A stretch of DNA of 64,000 nucleotides from NCBI RefSeq assembly GCF_007680845.1, contig NZ_VEIY01000008.1:124001-188000 (forward strand), read 5' to 3'. A program made the position numbers and the translations under genes. A model generated the notes under the pieces. The model was not told the DNA's origin. It did no database searches and saw nothing but the letters and a program-made list of their open reading frames with translations. The DNA is from Curtobacterium pusillum (GTDB lineage Bacteria > Actinomycetota > Actinomycetes > Actinomycetales > Microbacteriaceae). Shown here in pieces: positions 1-7,968 of the stretch. How positions within the stretch are numbered: the stretch's first letter is position 1; the number at the start of each line of letters is the position of its first letter.

Positions 1-928
1 CCCGTTCGAGGTAGATCGGCAGCAGGATCAGCGTGCCGAACATCGCCATGAAGCTCAGCGCCATCGCGACGATCGGGAGCGTGAAGCCCTTGGTCCGGAA
101 GGTCCGGAGGTCGAGCAGTGCCCGGTCGCTGCGCTGGAGCCGGGTCTGCCGGAACACGAACAGCGCGAGGGCGACGACGCCCACGGCGAGCGCGGTGATC
201 GGGACGAGCGGACCGGTCGCCCCGGCTTCGCCGATGCTCGACAGGCCGTAGACGATCCCGCCGAACGCGAAGGCGGAGAGGACCACCGAGAGGACGTCGA
301 GGGGCGCCTTCCGCGGCGTCGAGACGTTCCGGACCTTGACCGCGCCGAGGACCAGCGCGGCGAGTGCGATCGGCAGGACGAAGCCGAACAGCCAGCGCCA
401 GTCGAACGCGTTGAGGATCAGGCCGGAGATCGTCGGGCCGATGGCGGGTGCGACGGAGATGACGATCGAGATGTTCCCCATCACCCGTCCGCGGTGTGCG
501 GGCTCGATGAGCGTGAGCACCGTCGTCATGAGCAGCGGCATCATGATCGCCGTGCCGCTGGCCTGCACGATGCGGCCGACGAGCAGCACCGCGAACCCCG
601 GCGCGAGCACGGCGATCAGGGTGCCCGCGGAGAACAGGCTCATCGCCCAGACGAACACCGGGCGGGTGTTGAAGCGCTGCAGCAGGAAGCCGGTGATCGG
701 GATGACCACGGCCATGGTGAGCAGGAAGCCCGTGGTGAGCCACTGGCCGGTCGCGGCGCTGATACCGAGGTCGTCCATGAGCCGCGGCAGGGCGACGCCC
801 ATGATCGTCTCGTTGAGGATCACGACGAACGCCGAGACGAGCAGCAGCCCGATCACGAGCCGGGTCTCACCAGGGGAGGGCTGCGCGACGCTCCCGGTGC
901 GGGGTGCGGAATCGACGGCCTGGGACAT
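1..928 (-). CDS. DHA2-type MFS drug exporter (C-terminus outside window)
   Basis: My translation from the ATG at 928 gives a hydrophobic protein with a short soluble N-terminus and then repeated membrane helices. It reads VVILNETIMGVALPRL, with the Asn-Glu-Thr and Gly-x-Ala-Leu-Pro signature of the DHA2 (EmrB/QacA) family in helix 1, TGQWLTTGFLLTMAVVIPIT in helix 2, and GRIVQASGTAIMMPLL (motif C-like region). About 309 codons are in the window; family members have about 470-520, so the last third or more is cut off. It would export drugs or metabolites by proton antiport. The substrate cannot be told. No regulator gene is visible next to it. Confidence 0.85.
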   Translation of the reverse strand, partial: MSQAVDSAPRTGSVAQPSPGETRLVIGLLLVSAFVVILNETIMGVALPRLMDDLGISAATGQWLTTGFLLTMAVVIPITGFLLQRFNTRPVFVWAMSLFSAGTLIAVLAPGFAVLLVGRIVQASGTAIMMPLLMTTVLTLIEPAHRGRVMGNISIVISVAPAIGPTISGLILNAFDWRWLFGFVLPIALAALVLGAVKVRNVSTPRKAPLDVLSVVLSAFAFGGIVYGLSSIGEAGATGPLVPITALAVGVVALALFVFRQTRLQRSDRALLDLRTFRTKGFTLPIVAMALSFMAMFGTLILLPIYLER

Positions 929-1020
929 GCGGGGCTCCTGGTGGATCACGACTGGCGGGACGAGGGGGCGCACGACGCGCAGACAGGGCAACCGCCTGAG
1001 TGGATTCGATTATTCCGCTT

Positions 1021-1035
1021 CCCGGTGACACCGGG
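1021..1035 (-). terminator. Short hairpin after the acylphosphatase gene
   Basis: CCCGGTG-a-CACCGGG is a perfect 7-bp inverted repeat immediately downstream (minus-strand sense) of the acylphosphatase stop. There is no T tract, so termination is a guess. Confidence 0.35.
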
Positions 1036-1039
1036 CCGA

Positions 1040-1321
1040 TCAGTGCAGGATCGCGAACCCGTCCCCGTCGCCGTGCGGCACGACCGGGCGGCACGTCACG
1101 TCGGTCACGGTGGCGGACGGGGGTCCGGTCCGGATGAACGTCATCAGCGCGTCGACCGCCGGTTCGGGCCCTTCGGCCTCGACCTCGACCGTCCCGTCGA
1201 ACAGGTTCCTGGCGTACCCGTCGAGCTCGAGCCCGTCGGCCTTCCGTGCGGTCCAGTACCGGAAACCGACCCCCTGGACCGTCCCCGACACGACGGCGTG
1301 CACCCTCGTCACCGTTGTCAT
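1040..1321 (-). CDS. acyP: Acylphosphatase
   Basis: A 93-residue protein that hydrolyses acyl phosphates such as carbamoyl or acetyl phosphate in the cytosol. The two family signatures are present: SGTVQGVGFRYW, holding the phosphate-binding loop and catalytic Arg, and GYARNLFDGTVEVEAEG, holding the catalytic Asn. Length is typical (about 90). I start at the ATG at 1321 rather than the TTG three codons upstream. The gene is divergent from nrtR, with about 105 bp between them, and is followed by the DHA2 exporter gene on the same strand. Physiological role in actinobacteria is not well defined. Confidence 0.92.
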   Translation of the reverse strand: MTTVTRVHAVVSGTVQGVGFRYWTARKADGLELDGYARNLFDGTVEVEAEGPEPAVDALMTFIRTGPPSATVTDVTCRPVVPHGDGDGFAILH

Positions 1322-1393
1322 GCGGCTCAATGTAGGCGCGGCACCGACCCGGGAGTTTTCGCCGCTGTTTCCGTCTCGTGAAACCCGGTGATA

Positions 1394-1432
1394 GTGTCAT
1401 TGCAACCCGAACACTTCGAGTCAAGATGACAC
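1394..1432. promoter_or_regulatory. Inverted repeat upstream of nrtR-nadABC, candidate NrtR operator
   Basis: GTGTCAT (1394-1400) and ATGACAC (1426-1432) are perfect reverse complements whose centres lie 32 bp apart, about three helical turns. A second nested pair is AGTGT (1393-1397) and ACACT (1411-1415). The right arm overlaps the proposed nrtR start codon. NrtR-type regulators are known to bind palindromes at NAD genes; assigning this one is inference from position. Confidence 0.4.
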
Positions 1433-2142
1433 AAATTAGCGAACCCTCCGAACCCCTCATCCGCGTCGCGGTCTCGACCGTGATCGTCGCGTTGCGCCCG
1501 CACCCCGACACCGGTGCGCCGGCGCTCTGGATGCCCCTGGTGCGCCGTGTCGCCGAGCCGTTCGAGGGCTCGTGGGCGCTCCCGGGCGGCTGGGTCCAGC
1601 CGGACGAGGGGCTCGAGGACTCCGCCGCCGCCCGGCTCCGAGAGACGACGAACGTCCAGCCGCGCTACCTCGAGCAGCTCTACGCGTTCGGTGACGTCGA
1701 CCGCTCCACCAGTCGGGTCGTCTCCATCGTCTACTGGGCGCTCGTCCACCCGGACGAGGCGAGCTCGGTCCCGGACGACTGGAACGTGCGCTGGTTCCTC
1801 GCCGACGAGCACCCGCCGCTCGCGTTCGACCACGACCGCATCGTGGCGTACGCGCTCTGGCGGCTCCGCAACAAGATGTCGTACTCCCGGATCGCCCAGG
1901 CGTTCCTGGGGGACCGGTTCACCCTCGCCGAACTCCGCGGGGTGTACGAGGCGGTGCTCGGGCGTGCGCTCGACCCCGCGAACTTCCGCCGCCAGGTCGA
2001 GAAGACCGACGCGATCCTGCCGACGGACGAGACCACGAGCGGGGGCCGGCACCGTCCGGCCCGGCTGTACCGCTCGAACCCCGACCTGGCCTACGCGGAC
2101 AACGGTCCGCTGACGCCCCGGCAGACCACCACGAACCGATAG
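1426..2142 (+). CDS. nrtR: NrtR-type NUDIX transcriptional regulator of NAD synthesis
   Basis: A 238-residue protein with a NUDIX-like domain (about residues 10-140) and a C-terminal winged-helix domain (about 150-225, RLRNKMSYSRIAQAFLG onward). The NUDIX box is degenerate: the usual REXXEE is RETTNV, fitting NrtR proteins, which sense ADP-ribose without being good hydrolases and repress NAD genes. It sits 8 bp before nadA on the same strand, so it is probably autoregulated with the operon. The ATG at 1426 is chosen because it begins just before the conserved N-terminus; an upstream in-frame start at 1378 would add 16 unlikely residues. I am confident of the family; the regulated genes follow from position. 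Confidence 0.85.
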   Translation: MTQISEPSEPLIRVAVSTVIVALRPHPDTGAPALWMPLVRRVAEPFEGSWALPGGWVQPDEGLEDSAAARLRETTNVQPRYLEQLYAFGDVDRSTSRVVSIVYWALVHPDEASSVPDDWNVRWFLADEHPPLAFDHDRIVAYALWRLRNKMSYSRIAQAFLGDRFTLAELRGVYEAVLGRALDPANFRRQVEKTDAILPTDETTSGGRHRPARLYRSNPDLAYADNGPLTPRQTTTNR

Positions 2143-2150
2143 GAACCACC

Positions 2151-3440
2151 GTGTCCATCGCCACCACGATCGAACTGATCTCGAACGGCAAGGCCGCGGG
2201 CAGCACCTGCACGCCCGACCTCGCGATGCCCACCTGGGACTTCGACGCCCGCCCCGGCTACGGCCCCGGCTCGTCGATGTCCGACGTCATCCCGACCTCC
2301 GCGCCGCGGCAGGGCGTGATCCCCGACGAGTACAAGAACGCGCCGACCGACGAACTCCACGAGCGCATCGAGCGGGCGAAGGCGACCCTGGGCGACCGGG
2401 TCGTCGTGCTCGGGCACTTCTACCAGCGGGACGAGGTGGTCCGGCACGCGGACTTCCTCGGCGACTCGTTCCAGCTCGCGAACGCGGCGCTGACGAAGCC
2501 CGACGCCGAGGCGATCGTGTTCTGCGGCGTGCACTTCATGGCGGAGACCGCGGACATCCTCGCCCGGGACGACCAGCGCGTCATCCTGCCGAACCTCGCG
2601 GCCGGCTGCTCGATGGCCGACATGGCCGACATCGACAGCGTCGAGGCCGCGTGGGCCGAGCTCGAGGCGCTGTACGGCACCGAACCCGACGCGGACGGCC
2701 GCGTCCCGGTGATCCCGGTCACCTACATGAACTCCGCCGCCGACCTCAAGGCCTTCTGCGGCCGGCACGGCGGGATCGTTTGCACGTCGTCGAACGCCGC
2801 GACCGTCCTCGAGTGGGCGTTCGAGCGTGGGCAGCGCGTCCTGTTCTTCCCGGACCAGCACCTCGGCCGGAACACCGCGAAGGCCATGGGCATCAGCACC
2901 GACCGGATGCCGATGTGGAACCCGCGGCTCGCCGGTGGTGGCAACACCGCGGCCGACCTGCTGGAAGCACAGGTCATCCTCTGGCACGGCTTCTGCTCCG
3001 TCCACCGTCGGTTCACGGTCGACCAGATCGACCAGGCGCGGCGGGACCACCCCGGTGTCCAGGTGATCGTGCACCCGGAGTGCCCGATGGCCGTCGTCGA
3101 CGCCGCGGACGTCGCCGGCAGCACCGACCTCATCCGGAAGACCGTCGCCGCCGCGACCGAGCCGACGACCTTCGCGATCGGCACCGAGATCAACATGGTC
3201 AACCGGCTCGCGACCGAGTTCCCGCAGCACACGATCTTCTGCCTCGACCCCGTGGTGTGCCCCTGCTCGACGATGTACCGGATCCACCCCGGGTACCTCG
3301 CCTGGGTGCTCGAGGCGCTCGTCGCGGGCGAGGTCCTCAACGAGATCGTCGTCCCCGCCGACGTGCAGGCCGACGCCAAGGTGGCCCTCGAGCGCATGCT
3401 CGCCGCCAAGCCCAAGCCGCTCGCCCACGCGGGACACTGA
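2151..3440 (+). CDS. nadA: Quinolinate synthase A
   Basis: Condenses iminoaspartate (from NadB) with dihydroxyacetone phosphate to quinolinate, using a [4Fe-4S] cluster. The 429-residue protein has the N-terminal VVVLGHFYQRDEVV motif, the YMNSAADLKAFCGRHGGIVC region, VIVHPECPM and CPCSTMYRI, which together supply the conserved cluster cysteines. A roughly 75-residue N-terminal extension precedes the conserved core, as in many actinobacterial homologues. GTG start at 2151 with AGGAACC just upstream. It is the first enzyme gene of the nad operon and is followed 2 bp later by nadB. Confidence 0.97.
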   Translation: MSIATTIELISNGKAAGSTCTPDLAMPTWDFDARPGYGPGSSMSDVIPTSAPRQGVIPDEYKNAPTDELHERIERAKATLGDRVVVLGHFYQRDEVVRHADFLGDSFQLANAALTKPDAEAIVFCGVHFMAETADILARDDQRVILPNLAAGCSMADMADIDSVEAAWAELEALYGTEPDADGRVPVIPVTYMNSAADLKAFCGRHGGIVCTSSNAATVLEWAFERGQRVLFFPDQHLGRNTAKAMGISTDRMPMWNPRLAGGGNTAADLLEAQVILWHGFCSVHRRFTVDQIDQARRDHPGVQVIVHPECPMAVVDAADVAGSTDLIRKTVAAATEPTTFAIGTEINMVNRLATEFPQHTIFCLDPVVCPCSTMYRIHPGYLAWVLEALVAGEVLNEIVVPADVQADAKVALERMLAAKPKPLAHAGH

Positions 3441-3442
3441 CC

Positions 3443-5062
3443 GTGCACGTCGTCATCGTGGGGTCCGGCATCGCCGGGCTCACCGCGGCGATCCGTGCGA
3501 GCGCCCGCCACGACGTCACCCTCGTCACCAAGGGCGCACTCGCCGACAGCGCGACCGCGTACGCCCAGGGCGGCGTGGCGGTCGCCCTGGGCGCCGACGA
3601 CTCCGCGTCGCTCCACCAGGCCGACACCCACGTCGCGGCGGCGGGCAGCGCGGACGCACGGGCCGTCGAGGTGCTCTGCGCCGACGGCCCCGCTCGGGTC
3701 CGGGACCTGCTCGCGCTCGGCGTGCCGTTCGACCGCACGACCGACCCGTCGAGCCTCGACCGGTACGGCGACGACCTCGCCCGCGGCCGCGAGGCCGCCC
3801 ACGGACGCTGGCGCGTCGTGCACGCCGACGGCGACGCGACCGGCGCGGCCATCGAACGCACCCTCGTCGACGCCCTGCACCGCCGGCACGTCACGATCCT
3901 CGAACGCACCTGCCTCACCGACCTCGTGGTCCGCGACGGCGCGGTCGTCGGGGTGGACGTCCTCGACCTCCTGGGCGAACCGCGCCGCATCGACGCCGAC
4001 GCCGTGGTCCTCGCCTCGGGCGGCGCCGGACACCTGTACCGCGAGACGACGAACCCGCTCGTCGCGACGGGGGACGGGCAGGCCGCCGCGTGGCGCGCGG
4101 GTGCGGTCCTCGCGGACCTCGAGTTCGTGCAGTTCCACCCGACCCGCCTCGCGGTCCCCGACGGCGGACTCGTCTCCGAGGCGGTCCGCGGCGAGGGCGC
4201 CGTCCTCCGCGACGCACGGGGACGACGGTTCATGACGACCGTGCACCCGGACGCCGAGCTCGCCCCACGCGACGTCGTCGCACGGGGGATCGCCGCCGCG
4301 GCGCGCGACCAGGGCGGGGAGCCCGTGCTCCTCGACGCGACGGGCCTCGACCCGGCCTTCCTCGTCGGCCGCTTCCCCGGCCTCACCCGGGCGACGCGTG
4401 CCGCCGGGTTCGACTGGACCCGCGAGGGCGTCCCCGTCGCCCCGGCCGCCCACTACTCGATGGGCGGCGTCGCGACCGACGCCGAGGGACGGACCAGCAT
4501 CCCCGGTCTCCTCGCGGTCGGTGAGGTGGCGTGCACCGGCGTCCACGGCGCCAACCGCCTCGCCTCGAACTCCCTCCTCGAGGGCCTGGTCTTCGCCGTC
4601 CGCGCCGCGGACGCCGTCGACGTTCCGCGACCCGACCGGCTGCGTCTCCGCGGGGACGCCGGTCTCCACGTCACCAGCGTTCCCGCAGCGGCCGACGCGA
4701 GTCGCGCCTCCCGTCCGACCCGGACTGGAGGCACGGATCACCGCACCGACACTGCGGACGTCCGTCAGACGGTCCAGTCCGTCATGACGGACCACGTGGG
4801 CCTGCTCCGGGACGCGACCGGACTCGCCGGGGCGCGCACCGCGCTCGACGCCCTCGTCCTGCCGGAGCCGACCGGCGTGCGCGACCACGAGGACCGGGCG
4901 CTGCTCGACCTCGCCCGGCTCACGGCGCTCGCCGCCGCCACCCGCACCGAGTCCCGCGGCGCCCACGCCCGCACCGACCACCCCGACACCGACCCCGCCG
5001 CTCCCGCCTCGTACGCGTGGGTGAACGAGCACGCACCCGTCCCGCAGGAGGTACCCGCATGA
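3443..5062 (+). CDS. nadB: L-aspartate oxidase
   Basis: FAD enzyme that oxidises L-aspartate to iminoaspartate for NadA. 539 residues, a normal length. It opens with the dinucleotide-binding motif VVIVGSGIAGLTAAIRA, then carries GGVAVALGADDS, LASGGAGHLYRETTNP, HPTRLAVPDGGLVSEAVRGEG and the ANRLASNSLLEGL motif before the helical C-terminal domain. GTG start 2 bp after nadA; the stop overlaps nadC as ATGA. Between the FAD core and the C-terminal helices is an odd linker (about residues 415-435, ...ASRPTRTGGTDH...) whose DNA at 4704-4732 resembles arms of the dispersed intergenic palindrome found elsewhere in this window. Confidence 0.96.
   Translation: MHVVIVGSGIAGLTAAIRASARHDVTLVTKGALADSATAYAQGGVAVALGADDSASLHQADTHVAAAGSADARAVEVLCADGPARVRDLLALGVPFDRTTDPSSLDRYGDDLARGREAAHGRWRVVHADGDATGAAIERTLVDALHRRHVTILERTCLTDLVVRDGAVVGVDVLDLLGEPRRIDADAVVLASGGAGHLYRETTNPLVATGDGQAAAWRAGAVLADLEFVQFHPTRLAVPDGGLVSEAVRGEGAVLRDARGRRFMTTVHPDAELAPRDVVARGIAAAARDQGGEPVLLDATGLDPAFLVGRFPGLTRATRAAGFDWTREGVPVAPAAHYSMGGVATDAEGRTSIPGLLAVGEVACTGVHGANRLASNSLLEGLVFAVRAADAVDVPRPDRLRLRGDAGLHVTSVPAAADASRASRPTRTGGTDHRTDTADVRQTVQSVMTDHVGLLRDATGLAGARTALDALVLPEPTGVRDHEDRALLDLARLTALAAATRTESRGAHARTDHPDTDPAAPASYAWVNEHAPVPQEVPA
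4704..4732. repeat. Palindrome arms related to the dispersed repeat, inside nadB
   Basis: GCGCCTCCCGTCCG (4704-4717) and CGGACTGGAGGC (4721-4732) match the right and left arms of the intergenic palindrome seen at 41.4 and 59.9 kb, but in reversed order, as at the junction of two adjacent copies. The reading frame stays open through it. Confidence 0.45.
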
Positions 5063-5937
5063 CCACCGATCCCGGCACCATCCCGCCGCACGCCCTCCGC
5101 AGGGTCGTCGAGACGGCGCTCGAGGAGGACGCGCCCTGGGGCGACGTCACGAGCGAGACGCTCATCCCGGTCGAGGCCACCGCGACGGCGACCCTCGCGG
5201 CGCGCGAGCCGGGCGTGCTCAGCGGCGGCGGCGTGTTCGTCGCGGTGATGCACGCCGTCGACCCGACGATCGACGCGGTCCTGCACGTGCCGGACGGCAG
5301 CCGGTTCGTGGCCGGTGACGTCCTCGCGACGGTGACCGGGCCCGCGCGTGCGGTGCTCCGCGCCGAGCGGGTCGCACTCAACCTCGCACAGCGCATGTCC
5401 GGCATCGCGACCGCGACCGCGGCGTACGTCGCGGCGGTCGCGGGGACGCACGCCCGGATCGTGGACACCCGGAAGACGACTCCCGGGCTCCGGGCGCTGG
5501 AGCGGTACGCGGTGCGGTGCGGTGGCGGGCACAACCACCGGAACTCGCTCTCCGACGCCGTGCTCGCGAAGGACAACCACCTCGCCGTGCTGCTCGCCGG
5601 GGGGACCGACATCGGCGACGCCGTGCGGTCCGCGCGCCAGCGGCTCGGGCACACCGTGCACCTCGAGGTCGAGGTGGACCGCATCGACCAGATCGAGCCC
5701 GTCGTCGCCGCCGACGTCGACACGATCATGCTCGACAACTTCACGCCGGCCGAGCTCGAGGCCGGGATCCGGGTGGTGGCCGGTCGGGCGCTCGTCGAGG
5801 CGTCCGGCGGGGTGAACCTCGACACCGTCGCCGCGATCGCGGCGACCGGGGTCGACATCGTCTCCGTGGGCGCCCTGACGCACTCCGCACGCGCGCTCGA
5901 TCTCGGGCTCGACATCGACGTCGCCGTCGCCGTCTGA
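5059..5937 (+). CDS. nadC: Nicotinate-nucleotide pyrophosphorylase (quinolinate phosphoribosyltransferase)
   Basis: Converts quinolinate and PRPP to nicotinate mononucleotide, the third step of de novo NAD synthesis. 292 residues. Motifs visible are EEDAPWGDVTSE near the N-terminus, NLAQRMSGIATAT, the strongly conserved DTRKTTPGLRALERYAVRCG followed by GGHNHR, KDNHL, and the C-terminal EASGGVNL phosphate-binding turn. The ATG overlaps the nadB stop by 4 bp, so translation is probably coupled. Confidence 0.97.
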   Translation: MTTDPGTIPPHALRRVVETALEEDAPWGDVTSETLIPVEATATATLAAREPGVLSGGGVFVAVMHAVDPTIDAVLHVPDGSRFVAGDVLATVTGPARAVLRAERVALNLAQRMSGIATATAAYVAAVAGTHARIVDTRKTTPGLRALERYAVRCGGGHNHRNSLSDAVLAKDNHLAVLLAGGTDIGDAVRSARQRLGHTVHLEVEVDRIDQIEPVVAADVDTIMLDNFTPAELEAGIRVVAGRALVEASGGVNLDTVAAIAATGVDIVSVGALTHSARALDLGLDIDVAVAV

Positions 5938-5948
5938 GGGACGAATCC

Positions 5949-7088
5949 GTGTTCTACCTCGACCGCGCCGCGACGACCCCGGTGCGCCGCGAGGTGCTCG
6001 AGGCCATGTGGCCGTACCTGACCGGTGCCTTCGGCAACCCGTCGTCGACGCACGGGATCGGTGACGCCGCAGCCCGGGGGCTCGCCGACGCACGTGCCTC
6101 GGTCGCCGCCGTGCTCGGGTGCCGTCCGGCGGAGGTCGTCTTCACCGCCGGCGGCACCGAGGGGGCGAACACCGCGGTGAAGGGCATCGCACTCGCCGCG
6201 CCCCGGGGGCGGCACGTCGTGACGAGCGCCATCGAGCACGAGGCCGTCCTGGAGAGCTGCCGGTACCTCGAGCGCTTCCACGGGTTCGACGTCACGGTGC
6301 TGCCGGTCGCCCCGGACGGGCGGGTCGACCCCGACGTCCTGGTGGCGGCGCTCCGGCCCGACACCACCCTCGTCTCGATCGCGCACGCGGACAACGAGAT
6401 CGGGACCGTGCAGGACGTCCCGGCACTCGCAGCGGCCGCGCACGCCGTCGGTGCGCGGTTCCACACCGACGCCGTGCAGTCCGCGCCGTGGCTGCCTGTC
6501 GGGCTCGACGTCCTCGGCGTCGACGCGCTGTCGCTCTCCGGGCACAAGCTGGGGGCCCCGAAGGGCACCGGTGTCCTCGCGGTCCGTGCCGGTGTCCCGC
6601 TGGAGCCGCTCGTCCACGGCGGCGGGCAGGAGCGGGGGAGACGGTCCGGCACCGAGGACGTCGCCGGGGCCGTCGCGGTGGCGACGGCGATGACGCTCGC
6701 CGCGGCGACCCGGGGGGCCTCGGCCGCGGCGGCGACCACGACGAGGGACGCGGTGTTGGACGGGGTCCTCGCCGCGGTCCCGGGGGCGTTCGTCACGGGG
6801 TCGCGGACCTCCCGGCTCCCCGGGCACGCGTCGTTCTGCTTCCCGGGGGTGAACGGCGAGACGGTGCTCCTGGAGCTGGAGCAGCGGGACGTCGTGACCT
6901 CGTCCGGGAGCGCGTGCGCGGCCGGCAGCACCGAGGTTTCGCACGTCCTCACGGCGCTCGGGCTGCCCGAGGCGGTCGCGCGGACCGCCGTCCGACTGAC
7001 CTTCGACGCGGGCCTCGCCGCCGAGGACGTCCCGGTGGTCGTCCGGTCCGTCGCCGAGGCCGTGGAGGCCGTCCGCTCGCTCGGATGA
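5949..7088 (+). CDS. Cysteine desulfurase (NifS/IscS family) of the nad operon
   Basis: PLP enzyme of 379 residues that removes sulfur from cysteine as a protein persulfide. It begins VFYLDRAATTPVRREVLEAM (GTG start), has SAIEHEAVLE with the cofactor-stacking His, LSGHKLGAPKGTG with the PLP lysine, and SSGSACAAGS with the active-site Cys loop. It lies 11 bp after nadC and ends the operon. In several bacterial groups a desulfurase gene accompanies nadABC and is thought to build the NadA Fe-S cluster; I infer that role here. It could also serve general Fe-S or tRNA thiolation. Confidence 0.93.
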   Translation: MFYLDRAATTPVRREVLEAMWPYLTGAFGNPSSTHGIGDAAARGLADARASVAAVLGCRPAEVVFTAGGTEGANTAVKGIALAAPRGRHVVTSAIEHEAVLESCRYLERFHGFDVTVLPVAPDGRVDPDVLVAALRPDTTLVSIAHADNEIGTVQDVPALAAAAHAVGARFHTDAVQSAPWLPVGLDVLGVDALSLSGHKLGAPKGTGVLAVRAGVPLEPLVHGGGQERGRRSGTEDVAGAVAVATAMTLAAATRGASAAAATTTRDAVLDGVLAAVPGAFVTGSRTSRLPGHASFCFPGVNGETVLLELEQRDVVTSSGSACAAGSTEVSHVLTALGLPEAVARTAVRLTFDAGLAAEDVPVVVRSVAEAVEAVRSLG

Positions 7089-7178
7089 CCACCGCCAGGG
7101 TGTACTAGACGTTCTACTCCATGAGTGGGGCCGTGTCCCCCCTTTTGCGGACCGGAGAAGTACGCCAGGGTTGTGGAC

Positions 7179-7445
7179 ATGGCAAACGCGATGATGACCC
7201 GGGTCCGGCAGGAGGACCACTTCCGGGCGGTCCAGCTCCTCCCGGCACCGGCGACGGTCGTCGCGTTGGTCCTCGCCGCACAGCACGACCTCGGCACCGC
7301 CCCGCTCGGGCTCATCGCCGTCGTCGGAGCACTGGCGACCGTCGGGAGCGCTCTGCTCCCCATGGTCCGACCCGCGGCGGCTCGACGGTCGATGCCCGCA
7401 CCGACCGAGACAGACCGGTACCGAGAGGACACCGAACACCCTTGA
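7179..7445 (+). CDS. Small membrane protein of unknown function
   Basis: Encodes about 88 residues with two hydrophobic stretches (LPAPATVVALVLAAQ and LGLIAVVGALATVGSALLP) separated by a short loop, then a charged hydrophilic tail. Both termini are probably cytoplasmic. No family is recognised. The start is uncertain: an in-frame GTG at 7173 follows AGGG closely, and 7125 would also be possible. It stands alone between the nad operon and a series of hairpins. Confidence 0.6.
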   Translation: MANAMMTRVRQEDHFRAVQLLPAPATVVALVLAAQHDLGTAPLGLIAVVGALATVGSALLPMVRPAAARRSMPAPTETDRYREDTEHP

Positions 7446-7451
7446 GGACCA

Positions 7452-7640
7452 GCACCGACGGGACCGACCCCCTGCGGTCCCGCCGGTGCGACGAACCGGA
7501 CGCCTGCCCCCTGACAGGCGTCCGGAGCGGGGCACGGCACCCCCTGAATCGTCGTGCCCCGCACCTCCTGCGACCCGTCGTGGGCGCGGGCGTCGCTTTC
7601 CCCTGACGACGCCCGATCCCCCTCAGGCCCACGACGGGTC
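7452..7640 (+). ncRNA. Array of C-rich-loop hairpins resembling 6C small RNA
   Basis: Four consecutive strong hairpins fill this gap. Arms are 7452-7465/7476-7489, 7497-7506/7515-7524, 7527-7536/7553-7562, and the nested pair 7572-7585/7627-7640 with inner arms 7588-7595/7607-7614. Each loop holds a C-run followed by TG(A): GACCCCCTGC, CCCCCTGA, CACCCCCTGAATC and CTTTCCCCTGA. The known actinobacterial 6C RNA is defined by stem-loops with runs of C in the loops, so the plus strand fits. I could not find a convincing promoter; the RNA might be processed from the upstream mRNA. Simple tandem terminators are the alternative, but they would not need conserved loops. Confidence 0.55.
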
Positions 7641-7673
7641 CGCGGAGCTCCGGCGCGCCGCTACGGTGGGGCC

Positions 7674-7964
7674 GTGCCCTCGTACCGCGTCACGCTCGCC
7701 ATCGGCGCCCTGGCCGCCGGGACCACTCCCGACGCGGTCCTGCCGGAGGCCGCTCGCCTCGTCGCCGAGCTGACCGTCGTCGAGGCGAAGGACGTCCAAC
7801 TGCTCCGGGGCGTGCCCTGCGCGGTCGTCCGGTTCGAGTCGCCGTCCGACGAGATCGCCGAGGCGGTCGCCGAGCACGCCGTCGACGGGCTCGCTCGGGT
7901 CGTCGAGGTCCGCTCCGCGGCGGTCACCCGACGCGACGGCGGTCGGTGGACGCCCGTGCGGTGA
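7674..7964 (+). CDS. Conserved small protein of unknown function
   Basis: A 96-residue soluble protein (VPSYRVTLAIGALAAG...) starting at GTG 7674. It looks like one alpha/beta domain: a first strand, a helix (TPDAVLPEAARLVAEL), then strands around VQLLRGVPCAVVRFE and a helix EIAEAVAEHAVDGL. No catalytic motif or family is recognised. It converges on the MSMEG_6728-type gene, with 4 bp between the stops. Confidence 0.7.
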   Translation: MPSYRVTLAIGALAAGTTPDAVLPEAARLVAELTVVEAKDVQLLRGVPCAVVRFESPSDEIAEAVAEHAVDGLARVVEVRSAAVTRRDGGRWTPVR

Positions 7965-7968
7965 CGGC

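Noticed and set aside
336..1381. Long plus-strand open frames at 336-1028 and 494-1381
   Set aside because: They are antisense to the DHA2 exporter and acylphosphatase, have Arg-rich or low-complexity products and arise from high GC.
7125..7178. An N-terminal extension (MGPCPPFCGPEK...) of the small membrane protein at 7179
   Set aside because: The extension is Cys/Pro-rich, lacks a ribosome site, and the hydrophobic core is complete without it.
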